Positions 18,296 to 27,322 of a stretch of 64,000 nt of DNA are shown here, piece by piece. This stretch comes from an uncultured Myxococcales bacterium (GTDB lineage: Bacteria > Myxococcota_A > UBA9042). The DNA is taken from positions 124,001 to 188,000 of the forward strand of contig CAITYF010000161.1 of NCBI GenBank assembly GCA_903896545.1. Reading direction: 5' to 3'. Each line of letters starts with the position of its first letter. Positions within the stretch are counted from its first letter, which is position 1. The notes below the pieces were generated by a model. It was not told where the DNA came from and ran no database searches. It saw only the letters and a program-made list of their open reading frames with translations. The position numbers and the translations under genes were made by a program.

Positions 18296-19528
18296 TTACG
18301 CCGTTGCGGCCATCCGAACTTCCTTGACGTAGCGGAAGAATGTGCCGCGCGGCAAACCAGACTTGCGCCACGCCGTCGAGACTTGCGACTCGCCCGCCAG
18401 CAGATCGGCGACCGCGCGGTGCCGTTCCGCCTTGCGGTCGGTTCGGCCGCCTTGCAGCAGACGGAGCGGCGCTTGCCCGGGCGCGACATCCTCCAGCAGC
18501 GCGCGCAGATCATCCAACCGCAGTTGATGGAAATGACCGCGCAATTGCAAGCGCTTGGCGACGTTGCGCAGCTGCCGCACGTTGCCTGGCCAGGGCTGCG
18601 CTTGCAGAAGCGACGCCGCGCCGACGGGCAGAGGCAGTCCGTCGAGGAACTGCGTAAACAAGGCGACGACGTCGTCGGGACGCTCGCGCACAGGGGGCAG
18701 ATGGATGTGCGCGACGTCGAGTCGGTGCAGCAGGTCGAGACGGAAACGACCGTCGGCGACGTGGCGCGGCAAGTCGCGGTGGGTCGCGCAGACGATCCGG
18801 ACGTCGACCTGGCGGACCGGGCCACCCAGCACCTGCACTTCACCCACCTCCAGCACGCGCAGCAGCATCGCCTGTGCGTCTGCGGGCAACTCGCCGATCT
18901 CGTCCAGAAACAGCGTGCCACCGTCCGCGCGCTCGAACGCACCTTTGCGGTTCTCCGTTGCGCCTGTGTACGCGCCGCGTTGGGCACCAAAAAGCTCGGC
19001 TGCCACGGTATCGCCCGTCAGCGTGGCGCAGTTGACGGCGAGCCAGGGACCGGAACGCCGATCGGAGAGCTTGTGAATCGCGCGCGCCGCCAGCTCCTTG
19101 CCCACGCCTGACTCGCCCGCGATCAGCACCGGCCACGCCGTCGTCGCCGCGACCGCCAGCTCCTGCATGGCCGCAATCATTTTGGGCGCGCTCGATCCGA
19201 GATCGCCGATCTCGACACGGTCGCCGCGCGCCGCCAGCACGAGCACCGGAATCGCCCCCAAACGCAGGAGATCGCCCGACTGCAGCGCGATCGGCCGCGC
19301 AGTGAGCGACTTGCCGGCCAGCGTCGTTCTGCCCTCGCCCGCGAGATCCACAGCCTCCAGCCGTTGGCCGCTCGCTTGCAGCCGGAGATGCCGCGTGGCG
19401 ACGCCGGGTCGCGCGATCCGCACGTCACAAGCCGGACTACTGCCCAACTCCAGCCGCGTGCCCACGTCCAGCCGCCGCCACCCGTTCGTACCTGGCACAC
19501 ACACCAGCCAACGCAAATCCTGCATCAT
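18296..19528 (-). CDS. FHA-domain sigma54-dependent transcriptional activator
   Basis: A 410-residue enhancer-binding protein. The N-terminal 100 residues are a divergent FHA domain ([19 protein letters not shown]); the usual Arg before the Ser-Pro is replaced. The AAA+ domain has Walker A GESGVGKE (138-145), the sigma54-contacting loop GAYTGA (185-190), Walker B GGTLFLDE (203-210) and the [10 protein letters not shown] sensor. A short C-terminal DNA-binding region follows ([19 protein letters not shown]). FHA domains read phospho-Thr, so a Ser/Thr kinase input is likely. ATG 19528 has AGGAGG six bases before it. It is 21 bp downstream of the small gene at 19550-19930. Confidence 0.92.
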   Translation of the reverse strand: MMQDLRWLVCVPGTNGWRRLDVGTRLELGSSPACDVRIARPGVATRHLRLQASGQRLEAVDLAGEGRTTLAGKSLTARPIALQSGDLLRLGAIPVLVLAARGDRVEIGDLGSSAPKMIAAMQELAVAATTAWPVLIAGESGVGKELAARAIHKLSDRRSGPWLAVNCATLTGDTVAAELFGAQRGAYTGATENRKGAFERADGGTLFLDEIGELPADAQAMLLRVLEVGEVQVLGGPVRQVDVRIVCATHRDLPRHVADGRFRLDLLHRLDVAHIHLPPVRERPDDVVALFTQFLDGLPLPVGAASLLQAQPWPGNVRQLRNVAKRLQLRGHFHQLRLDDLRALLEDVAPGQAPLRLLQGGRTDRKAERHRAVADLLAGESQVSTAWRKSGLPRGTFFRYVKEVRMAATA

Positions 19529-19549
19529 GGTCGCCTCCTGGATCCGTCG

Positions 19550-19930
19550 TTACGCCGCCAACTGCGCGTCGTGCGCGCACAATTCCATCATCAACTCGCG
19601 ACGTCCGTGCGCGCCCGCGGGCACACAGGGCAGCGCGTTCAGCAGTGCGATGCCCGCCGCGTGATCGCCCGTCGCGGCCAGGCCGATCGCGACGTTGAAC
19701 AGCCAGAACGCCAGCTCATCGCGTCGTTCGTGTGCAGCCACACGCCAGGCCATCGGCGTGATCGCCGCCAGTTCCTGCAGCGCCCCCAGACGCACCAGCT
19801 CATCCCCCACGCGATCCCGCGATTGATGCGTCAGCCGCGCGATCGACACGGTCTGCGCCACCGCATCCCGCACCACCTGCAACCGCCGCGTTTCTTGCAT
19901 CCCCAGACCGATCTTGCCGTCAAAGCCCAT
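19550..19930 (-). CDS. small hypothetical protein upstream of the sigma54 activator
   Basis: A 126-residue protein with no motif I recognise, mostly helical and TPR-like in composition (AAGIALLNALPCVPAGAHGRRELMMEL). It has no signal peptide. The ATG at 19930 is preferred over an upstream in-frame start because GGGAGG lies six bases before it. It sits 21 bp before the FHA-sigma54 activator and is surely co-transcribed, so a regulatory or sensory partner role is possible but unproven. Confidence 0.65.
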   Translation of the reverse strand: MGFDGKIGLGMQETRRLQVVRDAVAQTVSIARLTHQSRDRVGDELVRLGALQELAAITPMAWRVAAHERRDELAFWLFNVAIGLAATGDHAAGIALLNALPCVPAGAHGRRELMMELCAHDAQLAA

Positions 19931-19984
19931 CTGACCCTCCCTTGTGTCCGCGCTTCTCTGTGCGCGTCGTCCAAGGAGGTATTC

Positions 19985-20016
19985 GTGCCGTTGCGGTTTT
20001 TGCCGCGGCACTTTTT
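19985..20016 (+). terminator. intrinsic terminator-like hairpin on the plus strand
   Basis: GTGCC (19985-19989) pairs with GGCAC (20007-20011), and GCGG pairs with CCGC inside it. The hairpin is followed directly by TTTTT, and a second T6 run comes later. No rightward gene ends here, since both neighbours are transcribed away from the gap. It may therefore block antisense transcription, end a short RNA or be chance. Confidence 0.35.
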
Positions 20017-20069
20017 GCACTTTTTTGCCGAAGGTGCGTTTTTGTGGCGATCGGCTACACTCACAGGCC

Positions 20070-20216
20070 GGGAATTCTTCGAATTCCCAACCTCTGAGCT
20101 TGATGTTTGATCCCGCGGCCGAGAATCGCCTGAAGTGAATTCAGGCGGTTTCAGCCGCTGCCCGTCCGCAGCCGCGGTCTGGGAGAGCCTGCGAAGACAA
20201 GCTTTCACAGGCTCTC
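20070..20216 (+). repeat. 147-bp palindromic intergenic repeat, copy A
   Basis: By-eye alignment with the reverse complement of 54451-54597 is gap-free over 147 bp with about 15 mismatches (roughly 90 % identity). Hairpins: GGGAATTC-TTC-GAATTCCC at the left; GCCTGAA-GTGAA-TTCAGGC in the middle; and a long imperfect stem from GAGAGCCTG to CAGGCTCTC at the right. It ends 45 bp before the O-antigen ligase start and encodes no transposase. The outermost stem present in copy B is missing its left arm here. Confidence 0.85.
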
Positions 20217-20260
20217 ACGCGCGCTTTTGCCCTCGCTGGCTACAGCCCAGGAGCTTGTTC

Positions 20261-22981
20261 GTGTCCAAGAAAATCCGTAATCGTCCCGAAGACTTGAAGT
20301 CCACTTCTACTGCGGAATCCGACGCCCCCGTCGTCCGCAAGGTTGTGCCCGTTGCGCCGCGCCCGCTGACCGTCAACAGCGAAGAAGACTGGAAAGATCA
20401 CGTCCTTCCGCTGCTTTTGGGCTTCATCTGCGCGTACTTGCCCTACAAGGTCGAGCCGCACATTCGCGATCTGTTCCAGTTGCCCAAGCAGATGATCATG
20501 GCCGAAGCCGCGGCGTGGCTCGTGCTGCTGGCCGGTGCTCTGGCGCTTGCCGGGCGTCCGCTGAAGCTGCCCAAGACGCCGATGATCTGGCCAGGGCTGG
20601 TGCTCATGCTCGCGATCGCGGGCGGCGTCTACATCGCGCCGCAGCAGACCGGCGGCGTGCTCTCGATTTTTGCCCGCATGGACGCGCACCGGTGGGTGTC
20701 GGCGGCGGTGATCTTTGTGATCGCGCTCTTGAGCCTGACCACGCCGAAGCGGCTCTGGTACATCATCGCGGGCAACTTGTTGGGCGGCCTTCTGGTATCG
20801 CTCATCGGCATTGGCGAGCAACACAACATTCGCGGGCTGCTGCCTGACCCGCACTGGAACCTCATCACGATGCCGGGCTCGACCTTTGGCAATCGCAACA
20901 TGGCGGCCCAGGAGATCGTTGCGGTGATGCCCGCGGCGTACGTCGTGATCATGCTCTGCGTGCGCTGGATTCTGACTGGTCGTGTCTGGCAGGGCCTTGT
21001 TCTGGGCATTTCGTCGGCCATCGGCCTCATCACGATGCTCTACTTCCTTGTGCTCACGGTCACGCGTTCGGCGTGGCTGGGCGCGGGAGCGGGCGTGGCT
21101 GTGGCGGCTGGCGTGCTTCTCGTTGGCGTCTTGTGGCGCGCACGTCGCGACGCTTTTGCTGAAAGTCAGGAACGGTCAGGACTTTCCGCGCTGTTTGGCG
21201 CGTCGACGCGCAACGTATTGAGGACGGCAGCGGGCGTGGCCATCACGCTGTTGACGATCGTCGCCGTGGCCGACCACTTCAAGCCCGCGGATACCGGCGC
21301 TTCGGCCGACGACAAGAAGAAGATGTCGGTGCCCGAACTCTTCAAGTCCTTCTTTGACAGCAAGGCGAACCACTACCGTTGGCGCATCGGCATGGCCGAA
21401 TCGACTGTCGAAGCGATCAAGAAGAAGCCGCTGGGCGGCGGCGCGGGCAACTGGCGCGTGATCTATCCGCAGTACGTGACGCAGCGCGAAAAGAACGAGA
21501 TGTTCAACATCGCCAAGCAGCCGATCCGCGCGCACAACGACTTCCTGCAGTTTGGCTCGGAATTTGGCGTACACGGTCTGCTGGCGCTGCTCACGCTGTT
21601 GGGCATGGCGGCTTGGATGACACTGCGGACGGTGCGAAAAGCGGCATCTTCTGACGACAAGGATCAGGACGACGCGGCTTGGCTGGCGTTTTGTGCGCTG
21701 GCCTCGTTGGCGTCGCTCGTGGCGATCTGCGGCGACGCCATGGCGTCGTTCCCGCTGCAACTGCCTGGACCTACGTTTCTTTTTGCCTTGCATTTGGCGA
21801 CGATCGCTAGCGCGGAGGCGATCCTCTACAAACGCGGCTTCTTCGGTGACGGCGAGAACCGCACCGTGGTCACGCCGATGTGGCTGGGCGGCGGCGTGCT
21901 GGCAGCCGGCGTGATCGGCCTGAAATTCCTCGGACCGATCTACCTGGTGCCGGGCGACGTGCACCTGGACACGTATCGCAGCTTGTCGGTGGAAGAAGCC
22001 AAGGAAAAAGGCCTGCACCAGCGCTGGCTTGTGGCGGAACTGGGCTTTACCGATGGCCGCGCGCTGCAAAAAGGCGGTCGTGCACAGGCGGGTCTGCTGG
22101 CGATTCAAAGGGCGATCGCGCTGAACCCGGACGACTTCCAGAATCACTTCATTGAAGGCCTGAACCTGAACAGCCTGGGTCAGACCAAGGGCGCGATCAC
22201 GAGCATCGAAAACTCGCTGAAGCTCTATCCGAACCTGCTGAACGCTTGGGTGAATCTGGCGATGTTCAACCGCCGCTTGGGCGACGACAAGAAGATGAAC
22301 GAGGCGATCGACATCGCGATGAAGTTGAAGCCCGACGAGCTGATCGCGCTGAACGTGCGCGCGGCTTGGCTGGAGGAAAAAGCCGAATACGCGACAGAGC
22401 TGAAGATTCTGAAGCCGCAGATCAAGCCGTACGCGGAATACCGGCTCTCGCCGAATTGGCCGACCGATGACAACGGGCAGCTGCTGGGATCCTGGAAGAC
22501 GACGCTGACGCACTGCGTGACGGCGGCGCGCAAGTCAGAACAGTGGGCGGATCTGGCGGACTTCTTGACGCTTCTCTACGCGGAGCCCGTGGCCAACGAC
22601 GGCCGGTCCGAGGAACAGAAGGACAAGGAGAAGATGGATCGCGCAACGGATCTGGGCGAGGTGTTGGGCAAGCTTGGCCGTTGGAACGAGGCGCTGCCGC
22701 ATTTCAAGGAAGCCGCGGAACTGGCGCGCGCGCAGTACCCGGATCAGAAGAAGAACTACGCGCTGGCGCTGATTTACAACGACGGCTTTGCCGAGGCGCA
22801 GCACCAGATGCAGGTCGCGCTGCAGGTCGGGATGACCAAGGACAAGGCCGGCGAACTGCTGGACGAATGGGCGAAGGGGCTGCCCGCCAAGGCGGCGGAG
22901 ATTGGCAAGATCCGCGAGAAAGTTGTCGGCAAGCCGGCCGCACCAGTACCCGCAGCCGCGGAAGAGTTGAAAACACCGTGA
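20261..22981 (+). CDS. O-antigen ligase/polymerase-like membrane protein with TPR tail
   Basis: A 906-residue protein. The GTG at 20261 has AGGAG eight bases upstream; the open frame to 20135 reads repeat sequence. About 12 membrane segments (50-610) include MPGSTFGNRNMAAQE, typical of the Wzy/WaaL O-antigen ligase family, and a long periplasmic loop with the family-like RAHNDFLQFGSEFG. The last 300 residues are TPR repeats (AINPDDFQNHFIEGLNLNSLGQ type). Such proteins polymerise or ligate surface glycans at the inner membrane. The stop overlaps the rluD start as GTGA. The substrate is unknown. Confidence 0.88.
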   Translation: MSKKIRNRPEDLKSTSTAESDAPVVRKVVPVAPRPLTVNSEEDWKDHVLPLLLGFICAYLPYKVEPHIRDLFQLPKQMIMAEAAAWLVLLAGALALAGRPLKLPKTPMIWPGLVLMLAIAGGVYIAPQQTGGVLSIFARMDAHRWVSAAVIFVIALLSLTTPKRLWYIIAGNLLGGLLVSLIGIGEQHNIRGLLPDPHWNLITMPGSTFGNRNMAAQEIVAVMPAAYVVIMLCVRWILTGRVWQGLVLGISSAIGLITMLYFLVLTVTRSAWLGAGAGVAVAAGVLLVGVLWRARRDAFAESQERSGLSALFGASTRNVLRTAAGVAITLLTIVAVADHFKPADTGASADDKKKMSVPELFKSFFDSKANHYRWRIGMAESTVEAIKKKPLGGGAGNWRVIYPQYVTQREKNEMFNIAKQPIRAHNDFLQFGSEFGVHGLLALLTLLGMAAWMTLRTVRKAASSDDKDQDDAAWLAFCALASLASLVAICGDAMASFPLQLPGPTFLFALHLATIASAEAILYKRGFFGDGENRTVVTPMWLGGGVLAAGVIGLKFLGPIYLVPGDVHLDTYRSLSVEEAKEKGLHQRWLVAELGFTDGRALQKGGRAQAGLLAIQRAIALNPDDFQNHFIEGLNLNSLGQTKGAITSIENSLKLYPNLLNAWVNLAMFNRRLGDDKKMNEAIDIAMKLKPDELIALNVRAAWLEEKAEYATELKILKPQIKPYAEYRLSPNWPTDDNGQLLGSWKTTLTHCVTAARKSEQWADLADFLTLLYAEPVANDGRSEEQKDKEKMDRATDLGEVLGKLGRWNEALPHFKEAAELARAQYPDQKKNYALALIYNDGFAEAQHQMQVALQVGMTKDKAGELLDEWAKGLPAKAAEIGKIREKVVGKPAAPVPAAAEELKTP

Positions 22982-23994
22982 GTGAGACCATTCGGATTGA
23001 GGTCCAGCCCCATGAAGGCGGCACGCGGCTGGATGCGCTGCTTTGTTTGCGCGTGGACGGCTTGTCGCGGGCACGTGCGACGGAGCACCTTGCGGGCGGC
23101 CACGTGCGGCTGATCGCGGGCGCGGCCAAGGCCAACACCAAGCTCAAGCCGAGTCTGCTGGTCAACAAGCAGCACATCTTCGAGATCGACGTGCAGGCGC
23201 GCGTGGAGTTGTCGGCGGAGCCGCAGGAAATTCCGCTGAATGTGGTCTACGAGGATGGCGATCTGTTGGTGATCGACAAGCCCGCAGGGCTCGTGGTGCA
23301 TCCGGCGGCGGGTCACGAAGACGGGACGCTGGTGAACGCGCTTTTGCACCTCGTGCCCGAAATGGCCGCGATGAAAGGCAAAAGCGAATACCGGCCAGGG
23401 TTGGTCCACCGCATCGACAAGGACACGTCGGGGCTGCTGGTCGTGTCCAAAAACGAAACGGCGATGAAGAAGCTGGCGGCGCTGTTTGCGCTGCACCACA
23501 TCGAGCGGCGGTATGTGGCCATCGTGCTGGGGCAATTGCCGCAGGAGAAAATAACGTTTCGTACGCTGCACGGGCGGCACCCGACAGAGCGCAAGCGGTT
23601 CAGCGGCAAGGTGACCGAAGGCAAAGAGGCGGTCACGCACGTCACGGTGCTGGCGCGGTCGGCACTGACCACGCTCGTGGTGTGTCAGCTGGAGACGGGG
23701 CGGAGCCACCAGATTCGGATGCACTTGGCGGAGTCGGGGCATCCAATTGCGGGCGACCACCTCTACGGCGGCATGCGGCCGCACGCCAAGACGACGCGGA
23801 CGATCGGCGATGCGACGCTTTTGGCCAAGGTCACGCGGCAGGCGCTGCACGCCTACGCGCTGGGGTTTCAGCACCCGCGAACCGGAATGCAGCTCCGGTT
23901 GGAGCTGGGCTGGCCGGAGGACTTGCTCGAGATCGCTGTGGGGCTGTATGGCGCGCAGAATATCGCGCTGCCGCCGCTGAGTGAGACTGTGTAG
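22978..23994 (+). CDS. rluD: RluD-family 23S rRNA pseudouridine synthase
   Basis: A 338-residue enzyme with an N-terminal S4 RNA-binding domain (GTRLDALLCLRVDGLSRARA) and the RluA/RluC/RluD catalytic domain. The catalytic Asp lies in LVHRIDKDTSGLL; YEDGDLLVIDKPAGLVVHP and LETGRSHQIRMHL are also present. S4 plus this length fits RluD (helix 69 of 23S rRNA) better than RluA. The start is the GTG at 22978, overlapping the stop of the ligase-like gene by 4 bases with GGAAGAG upstream. Confidence 0.92.
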   Translation: MSETIRIEVQPHEGGTRLDALLCLRVDGLSRARATEHLAGGHVRLIAGAAKANTKLKPSLLVNKQHIFEIDVQARVELSAEPQEIPLNVVYEDGDLLVIDKPAGLVVHPAAGHEDGTLVNALLHLVPEMAAMKGKSEYRPGLVHRIDKDTSGLLVVSKNETAMKKLAALFALHHIERRYVAIVLGQLPQEKITFRTLHGRHPTERKRFSGKVTEGKEAVTHVTVLARSALTTLVVCQLETGRSHQIRMHLAESGHPIAGDHLYGGMRPHAKTTRTIGDATLLAKVTRQALHAYALGFQHPRTGMQLRLELGWPEDLLEIAVGLYGAQNIALPPLSETV

Positions 23995-24089
23995 CTGCGC
24001 TTTCACCGTTAGATCCTTCCGCTGCCCCGCGCGTCAGAACTCGCAAGCGCACCTGCGCTGCAGTTCCCCACCCACGCGAAGGAGCCAGC

Positions 24090-25967
24090 ATGAACACCCG
24101 CATTCTCTTCACGGTTGCCGTGAGCCTTTTGGGGCTTGCCGCCTGTGACAAACGCTCCGAGTCTGGTCCGCCAGATGAAGGCCATGTGTCCCTACACGCC
24201 CGCGCGACTGACGAGCCCATCGCGCCAGTGGCAGCCGCGCCGCGCGCGACGGTGGAAGTGGCGGTTGAACAGCCAACAAGTGCCGCGCAACCGGCTGAGC
24301 CGATGGATCGCCTCGCGCAAGCGGCGGCGCTGCCGGACATGGCGCGCAAGGCTGCCGACGCACCGGGGGCCAAGGTGGCAGATGAGAAGTCCGTTGGCCG
24401 CGGACGGGCCGTCGCACTGGGCAAAGCTTCTGGTAGCCTGGGCATGGTAGGCATTGGCTCCGGTGGCGGCGCGGCAACGGGCGGCACGCGCATGTTCGTC
24501 GTCTCCGCTGGCGACGCTGTCCCGCCACCGCCCGTGCGCGAAGAACGCGAGCAGTACGGCAAGATCGACGAGAACCCCGTGCGTCGCGCCAGCGAGGTGC
24601 CCGTTTCCACGTTCAGCATCGACGTCGACACCGGCAGCTACGCCAACGTTCGCCGCTTGATTCGCGAGGGTCGCCGACCGCCGCAGGACGCCGTGCGCGT
24701 CGAGGAACTCATCAACTACTTCACCTATGACTACCCCGTCGCGCGCACAAGCGGTCACCCGTTCGCCGCGAGCACCGAAGTTGCGCCTTGTCCTTGGAAC
24801 AGCCAGAATTTGCTCGTGCGCATCGGTCTGCGCGCGACCGACGTGGACAAGGCCGAGCTGCCGCCTGCGAACCTCGTCTTTTTGGTCGATGTATCCGGGT
24901 CAATGCAGCCCGAAGAACGCCTACCACTGCTGCAGAAGTCTTTGAAGTTGCTAGTGGATCAGCTGCGTCCTCAGGACCGTGTGTCGTTGGTGACCTACGC
25001 GAGCGGTACGCGCGTTGTTTTGACGCCGACGAGCGGCGCGGAGAAGTCGACGATCCTGAACGCGATTGACGACCTGCGCGCGGGCGGGAGCACTGCCGGT
25101 GAGGCGGGCATCCAGCTTGCGTACCGGATGGCGCAGTCGGGCTTCATCCAGGGTGGAATCAACAGGATTCTTCTGGGCACGGATGGCGACTTTAACGTCG
25201 GCGTGACCAACTTTGAGGACCTCAAGACGCTCGCGGCGGACAAGCGCAAGACCGGCGTCTCGTTGACAACTCTGGGGTTTGGCGTGGGCAACTACAACGA
25301 GCACCTGATGGAACAGCTCGCCGACGCGGGAGACGGCAGTTACGCGTACATCGACACGCTCAATGAAGGTCACAAGGTGCTTGTCGAGCAGATGACGCAG
25401 ACGCTCGCCGTTGTGGCCAAGGACGTGAAGATTCAGGTCGAGTTCAACCCGGCTGCCGTGAGCGAATACCGGCAAATCGGATACGAGAACCGGGCGCTCA
25501 AACGCGAAGACTTCAACAACGACAAAGTTGACGCCGGTGAAGTGGGTGCGGGCACAGTGGTGACGGCGCTCTACGAGGTGACGCCCGCTGGGCAGAAGGG
25601 GACGGTCGATCCGCTCCGTTACGCGCCCCAGACGGCACCGGCGACTCCGCGGGGCGAATCGGGCGAACTGGCTTTTCTACGGGTCCGCTACAAGGCGCCG
25701 ACCGGCGGCGCTTCGCAACTTCTGGAAGTGCCGATCGCCCAGCCGGACGATCGGATTCAGAACCGCGAGGCCAGCCAGGATATGCGCTTTGCGGCCGCGG
25801 TCGCGGCGTTTGGGCAACTCCTGCGCGGTGGGAAGTACTTGGGCCACTTCGGCTGGGAACAGATGCTCGAGCTCGCGTCGTCCAGTCAGGGGCAGGATCG
25901 CTTTGGCTACCGCGGCGAGTTCGTGCAGGTCGCTCGTCTGGCGCGGTCGCTGCGGATCGGCGAATAG
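24090..25967 (+). CDS. von Willebrand factor A domain lipoprotein (YfbK type)
   Basis: A 625-residue protein. Signal peptide with lipobox LAAC near residue 19, and AAGGAG before the ATG. An Ala-rich linker leads to the vWF N-terminal module (about 155-230: PVSTFSIDVDTGSYANVRR), a vWA domain with an intact MIDAS site (DVSGSM, then the Thr in GGST and the Asp in GTDGDFNVG), and the C-terminal domain found in YfbK-like proteins. It is probably anchored to a membrane facing the periplasm or surface and binds a divalent metal and a protein partner. Function of the family is not known. It stands alone, with about 95 bp before it. Confidence 0.9.
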   Translation: MNTRILFTVAVSLLGLAACDKRSESGPPDEGHVSLHARATDEPIAPVAAAPRATVEVAVEQPTSAAQPAEPMDRLAQAAALPDMARKAADAPGAKVADEKSVGRGRAVALGKASGSLGMVGIGSGGGAATGGTRMFVVSAGDAVPPPPVREEREQYGKIDENPVRRASEVPVSTFSIDVDTGSYANVRRLIREGRRPPQDAVRVEELINYFTYDYPVARTSGHPFAASTEVAPCPWNSQNLLVRIGLRATDVDKAELPPANLVFLVDVSGSMQPEERLPLLQKSLKLLVDQLRPQDRVSLVTYASGTRVVLTPTSGAEKSTILNAIDDLRAGGSTAGEAGIQLAYRMAQSGFIQGGINRILLGTDGDFNVGVTNFEDLKTLAADKRKTGVSLTTLGFGVGNYNEHLMEQLADAGDGSYAYIDTLNEGHKVLVEQMTQTLAVVAKDVKIQVEFNPAAVSEYRQIGYENRALKREDFNNDKVDAGEVGAGTVVTALYEVTPAGQKGTVDPLRYAPQTAPATPRGESGELAFLRVRYKAPTGGASQLLEVPIAQPDDRIQNREASQDMRFAAAVAAFGQLLRGGKYLGHFGWEQMLELASSSQGQDRFGYRGEFVQVARLARSLRIGE

Positions 25968-26057
25968 GCTTCGCACGTCGAGCGCTTGACCAATCGGGCC
26001 CTGCTGGCGCACCCTTCTTCGGCGCGGCTTCGCGATTCGCCCCTGGACTCGACCACT

Positions 26058-27296
26058 ATGCCAGCAGACTTGACGGACCCTCCGCTCTTCGACCGAGCCG
26101 GTGCCGCGCCGCAGCCGGCGGCGGTCTGGCGCCTGCACGTTGTCGCGTCGCCCGATCCTGACTGGCGCGGCGCGATTCTCGACATGAGTGATGACGGCGT
26201 GCTGCGCGATGGCACACAGATCGGCCGCATGCCGGATGCGCCATTTTCGCTGCGGATCGACGATTCTACGCTATCGCGCCGGCATGCGTCGTTCACCAAG
26301 GCGAACATGCTGCTGCGGGTGACGGATCTGGGCAGTTCCAACGGCACGTTCTGCGCCGGTCAACGCGTGCAAGCGGCGCTTGTGGGCCACGGCGCGGTTG
26401 TGCGACTCGGCTCCAACGTGTTCGTCGTTGAGCGCGACACCGGGCTACGCACCGCGTGCGCGGAGCCCACAGCCGACCTCCCTGGTCAATCAGAGCGTGT
26501 CCGCCAAGTTCGCGGCGCGTTGGAGGACGCGGCGCACGACCCGTTGCCCGTGCTGCTGCGCGGCGATGCGGGTACGGGCAAGGGGCACGCGGCGCGCGAA
26601 CTTCACAAGCGCTCCGGTCGTCCGGGTGCGTTTGTTCGCGTGAACGCGTCGGCGATTCCGGAGTCACTGCTGGACGCCGAACTATTCGGTCATGCGGGCC
26701 ACGGCGCGCTGGCGGCACGGCCGGGTCGGGTGTGCGAAGCGGATCGCGGCGTGTTGATGCTGGACGAACTGGCGGCATTGCCCCTCCCGCAGCAGGCGAA
26801 GCTCTTGCAACTTTTGGACGAAGGAACCGTGCGCGCTGTGGGCGGCGTCAGCGATCAGCGCCTTGACGTGCGGGTATGCGCGTCGACCCAAGTGGATCTG
26901 GCCGCGTACGCGCGAGATGGCCGTTTGCGCAGCGACCTGCTGGCGCGCTTTCACGCGCATGTTGTGGATCTGCCATCTCTGACTGAGCGCCGGATGGACC
27001 TGTTTGCACTCGCGGATGCGTTGCTGCCTTTGCGCGATCCGACAGGTGCTCCTGCGGCGTGGTCGACTGTGCTGCACGAAGAAACCGTGGAAGCGCTGTT
27101 GCTCTACGATTGGCCCGATAACTTGCCGGAATTGGCCGCGACGCTGGTGCATCTGCGACGGCACATCGGCGAACAGCCCGTGCCGCGATCGGTGCTGCCG
27201 TCGACGATTCTGCGGCATTCGACGGTGCGACCTGCTTCAGAAGAAACCGCGAGACTGCGTACGGGGCCGCGGTCGCTGCAGCCCAAGAACAGTTAG
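26058..27296 (+). CDS. FHA/AAA+ regulator lacking the sigma54 loop
   Basis: A 412-residue relative of NtrC-type activators. The FHA domain is canonical (IGR, STLSRRHASF, DLGSSNGTF). The AAA+ domain keeps Walker A GDAGTGKG and Walker B GVLMLDE. However, the sigma54-binding GAFTGA is replaced by HGALAARPG, and no helix-turn-helix is seen at the C-terminus. It can therefore hardly activate sigma54 promoters and may be an ATP-driven signalling or assembly protein. ATG 26058 is chosen; an in-frame TTG at 25986 is possible, and neither has a strong ribosome site. Confidence 0.82.
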   Translation: MPADLTDPPLFDRAGAAPQPAAVWRLHVVASPDPDWRGAILDMSDDGVLRDGTQIGRMPDAPFSLRIDDSTLSRRHASFTKANMLLRVTDLGSSNGTFCAGQRVQAALVGHGAVVRLGSNVFVVERDTGLRTACAEPTADLPGQSERVRQVRGALEDAAHDPLPVLLRGDAGTGKGHAARELHKRSGRPGAFVRVNASAIPESLLDAELFGHAGHGALAARPGRVCEADRGVLMLDELAALPLPQQAKLLQLLDEGTVRAVGGVSDQRLDVRVCASTQVDLAAYARDGRLRSDLLARFHAHVVDLPSLTERRMDLFALADALLPLRDPTGAPAAWSTVLHEETVEALLLYDWPDNLPELAATLVHLRRHIGEQPVPRSVLPSTILRHSTVRPASEETARLRTGPRSLQPKNS

Positions 27297-27322
27297 GCGT
27301 GGGCGCTGAGATGCCGGGCAGT

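Larger units (their letters stand above)
19931..20260. other. 330-bp intergenic region with hairpins and repeat copy A
   Basis: This gap separates the leftward regulator operon from the rightward O-antigen ligase gene. The left part has four T-runs and a terminator-like hairpin (19985-20016). The middle and right part is the 147-bp multi-hairpin repeat, copy A. I see no clear promoter for the gene at 20261. A few short ORFs cross it, but they read repeat sequence. Confidence 0.6.

Noticed and set aside
20002-20025. Sigma54 promoter (GGCAC...TTGCA)
   Set aside because: Only 8 bases separate GG and GC instead of the required 10, and it overlaps the terminator-like hairpin.
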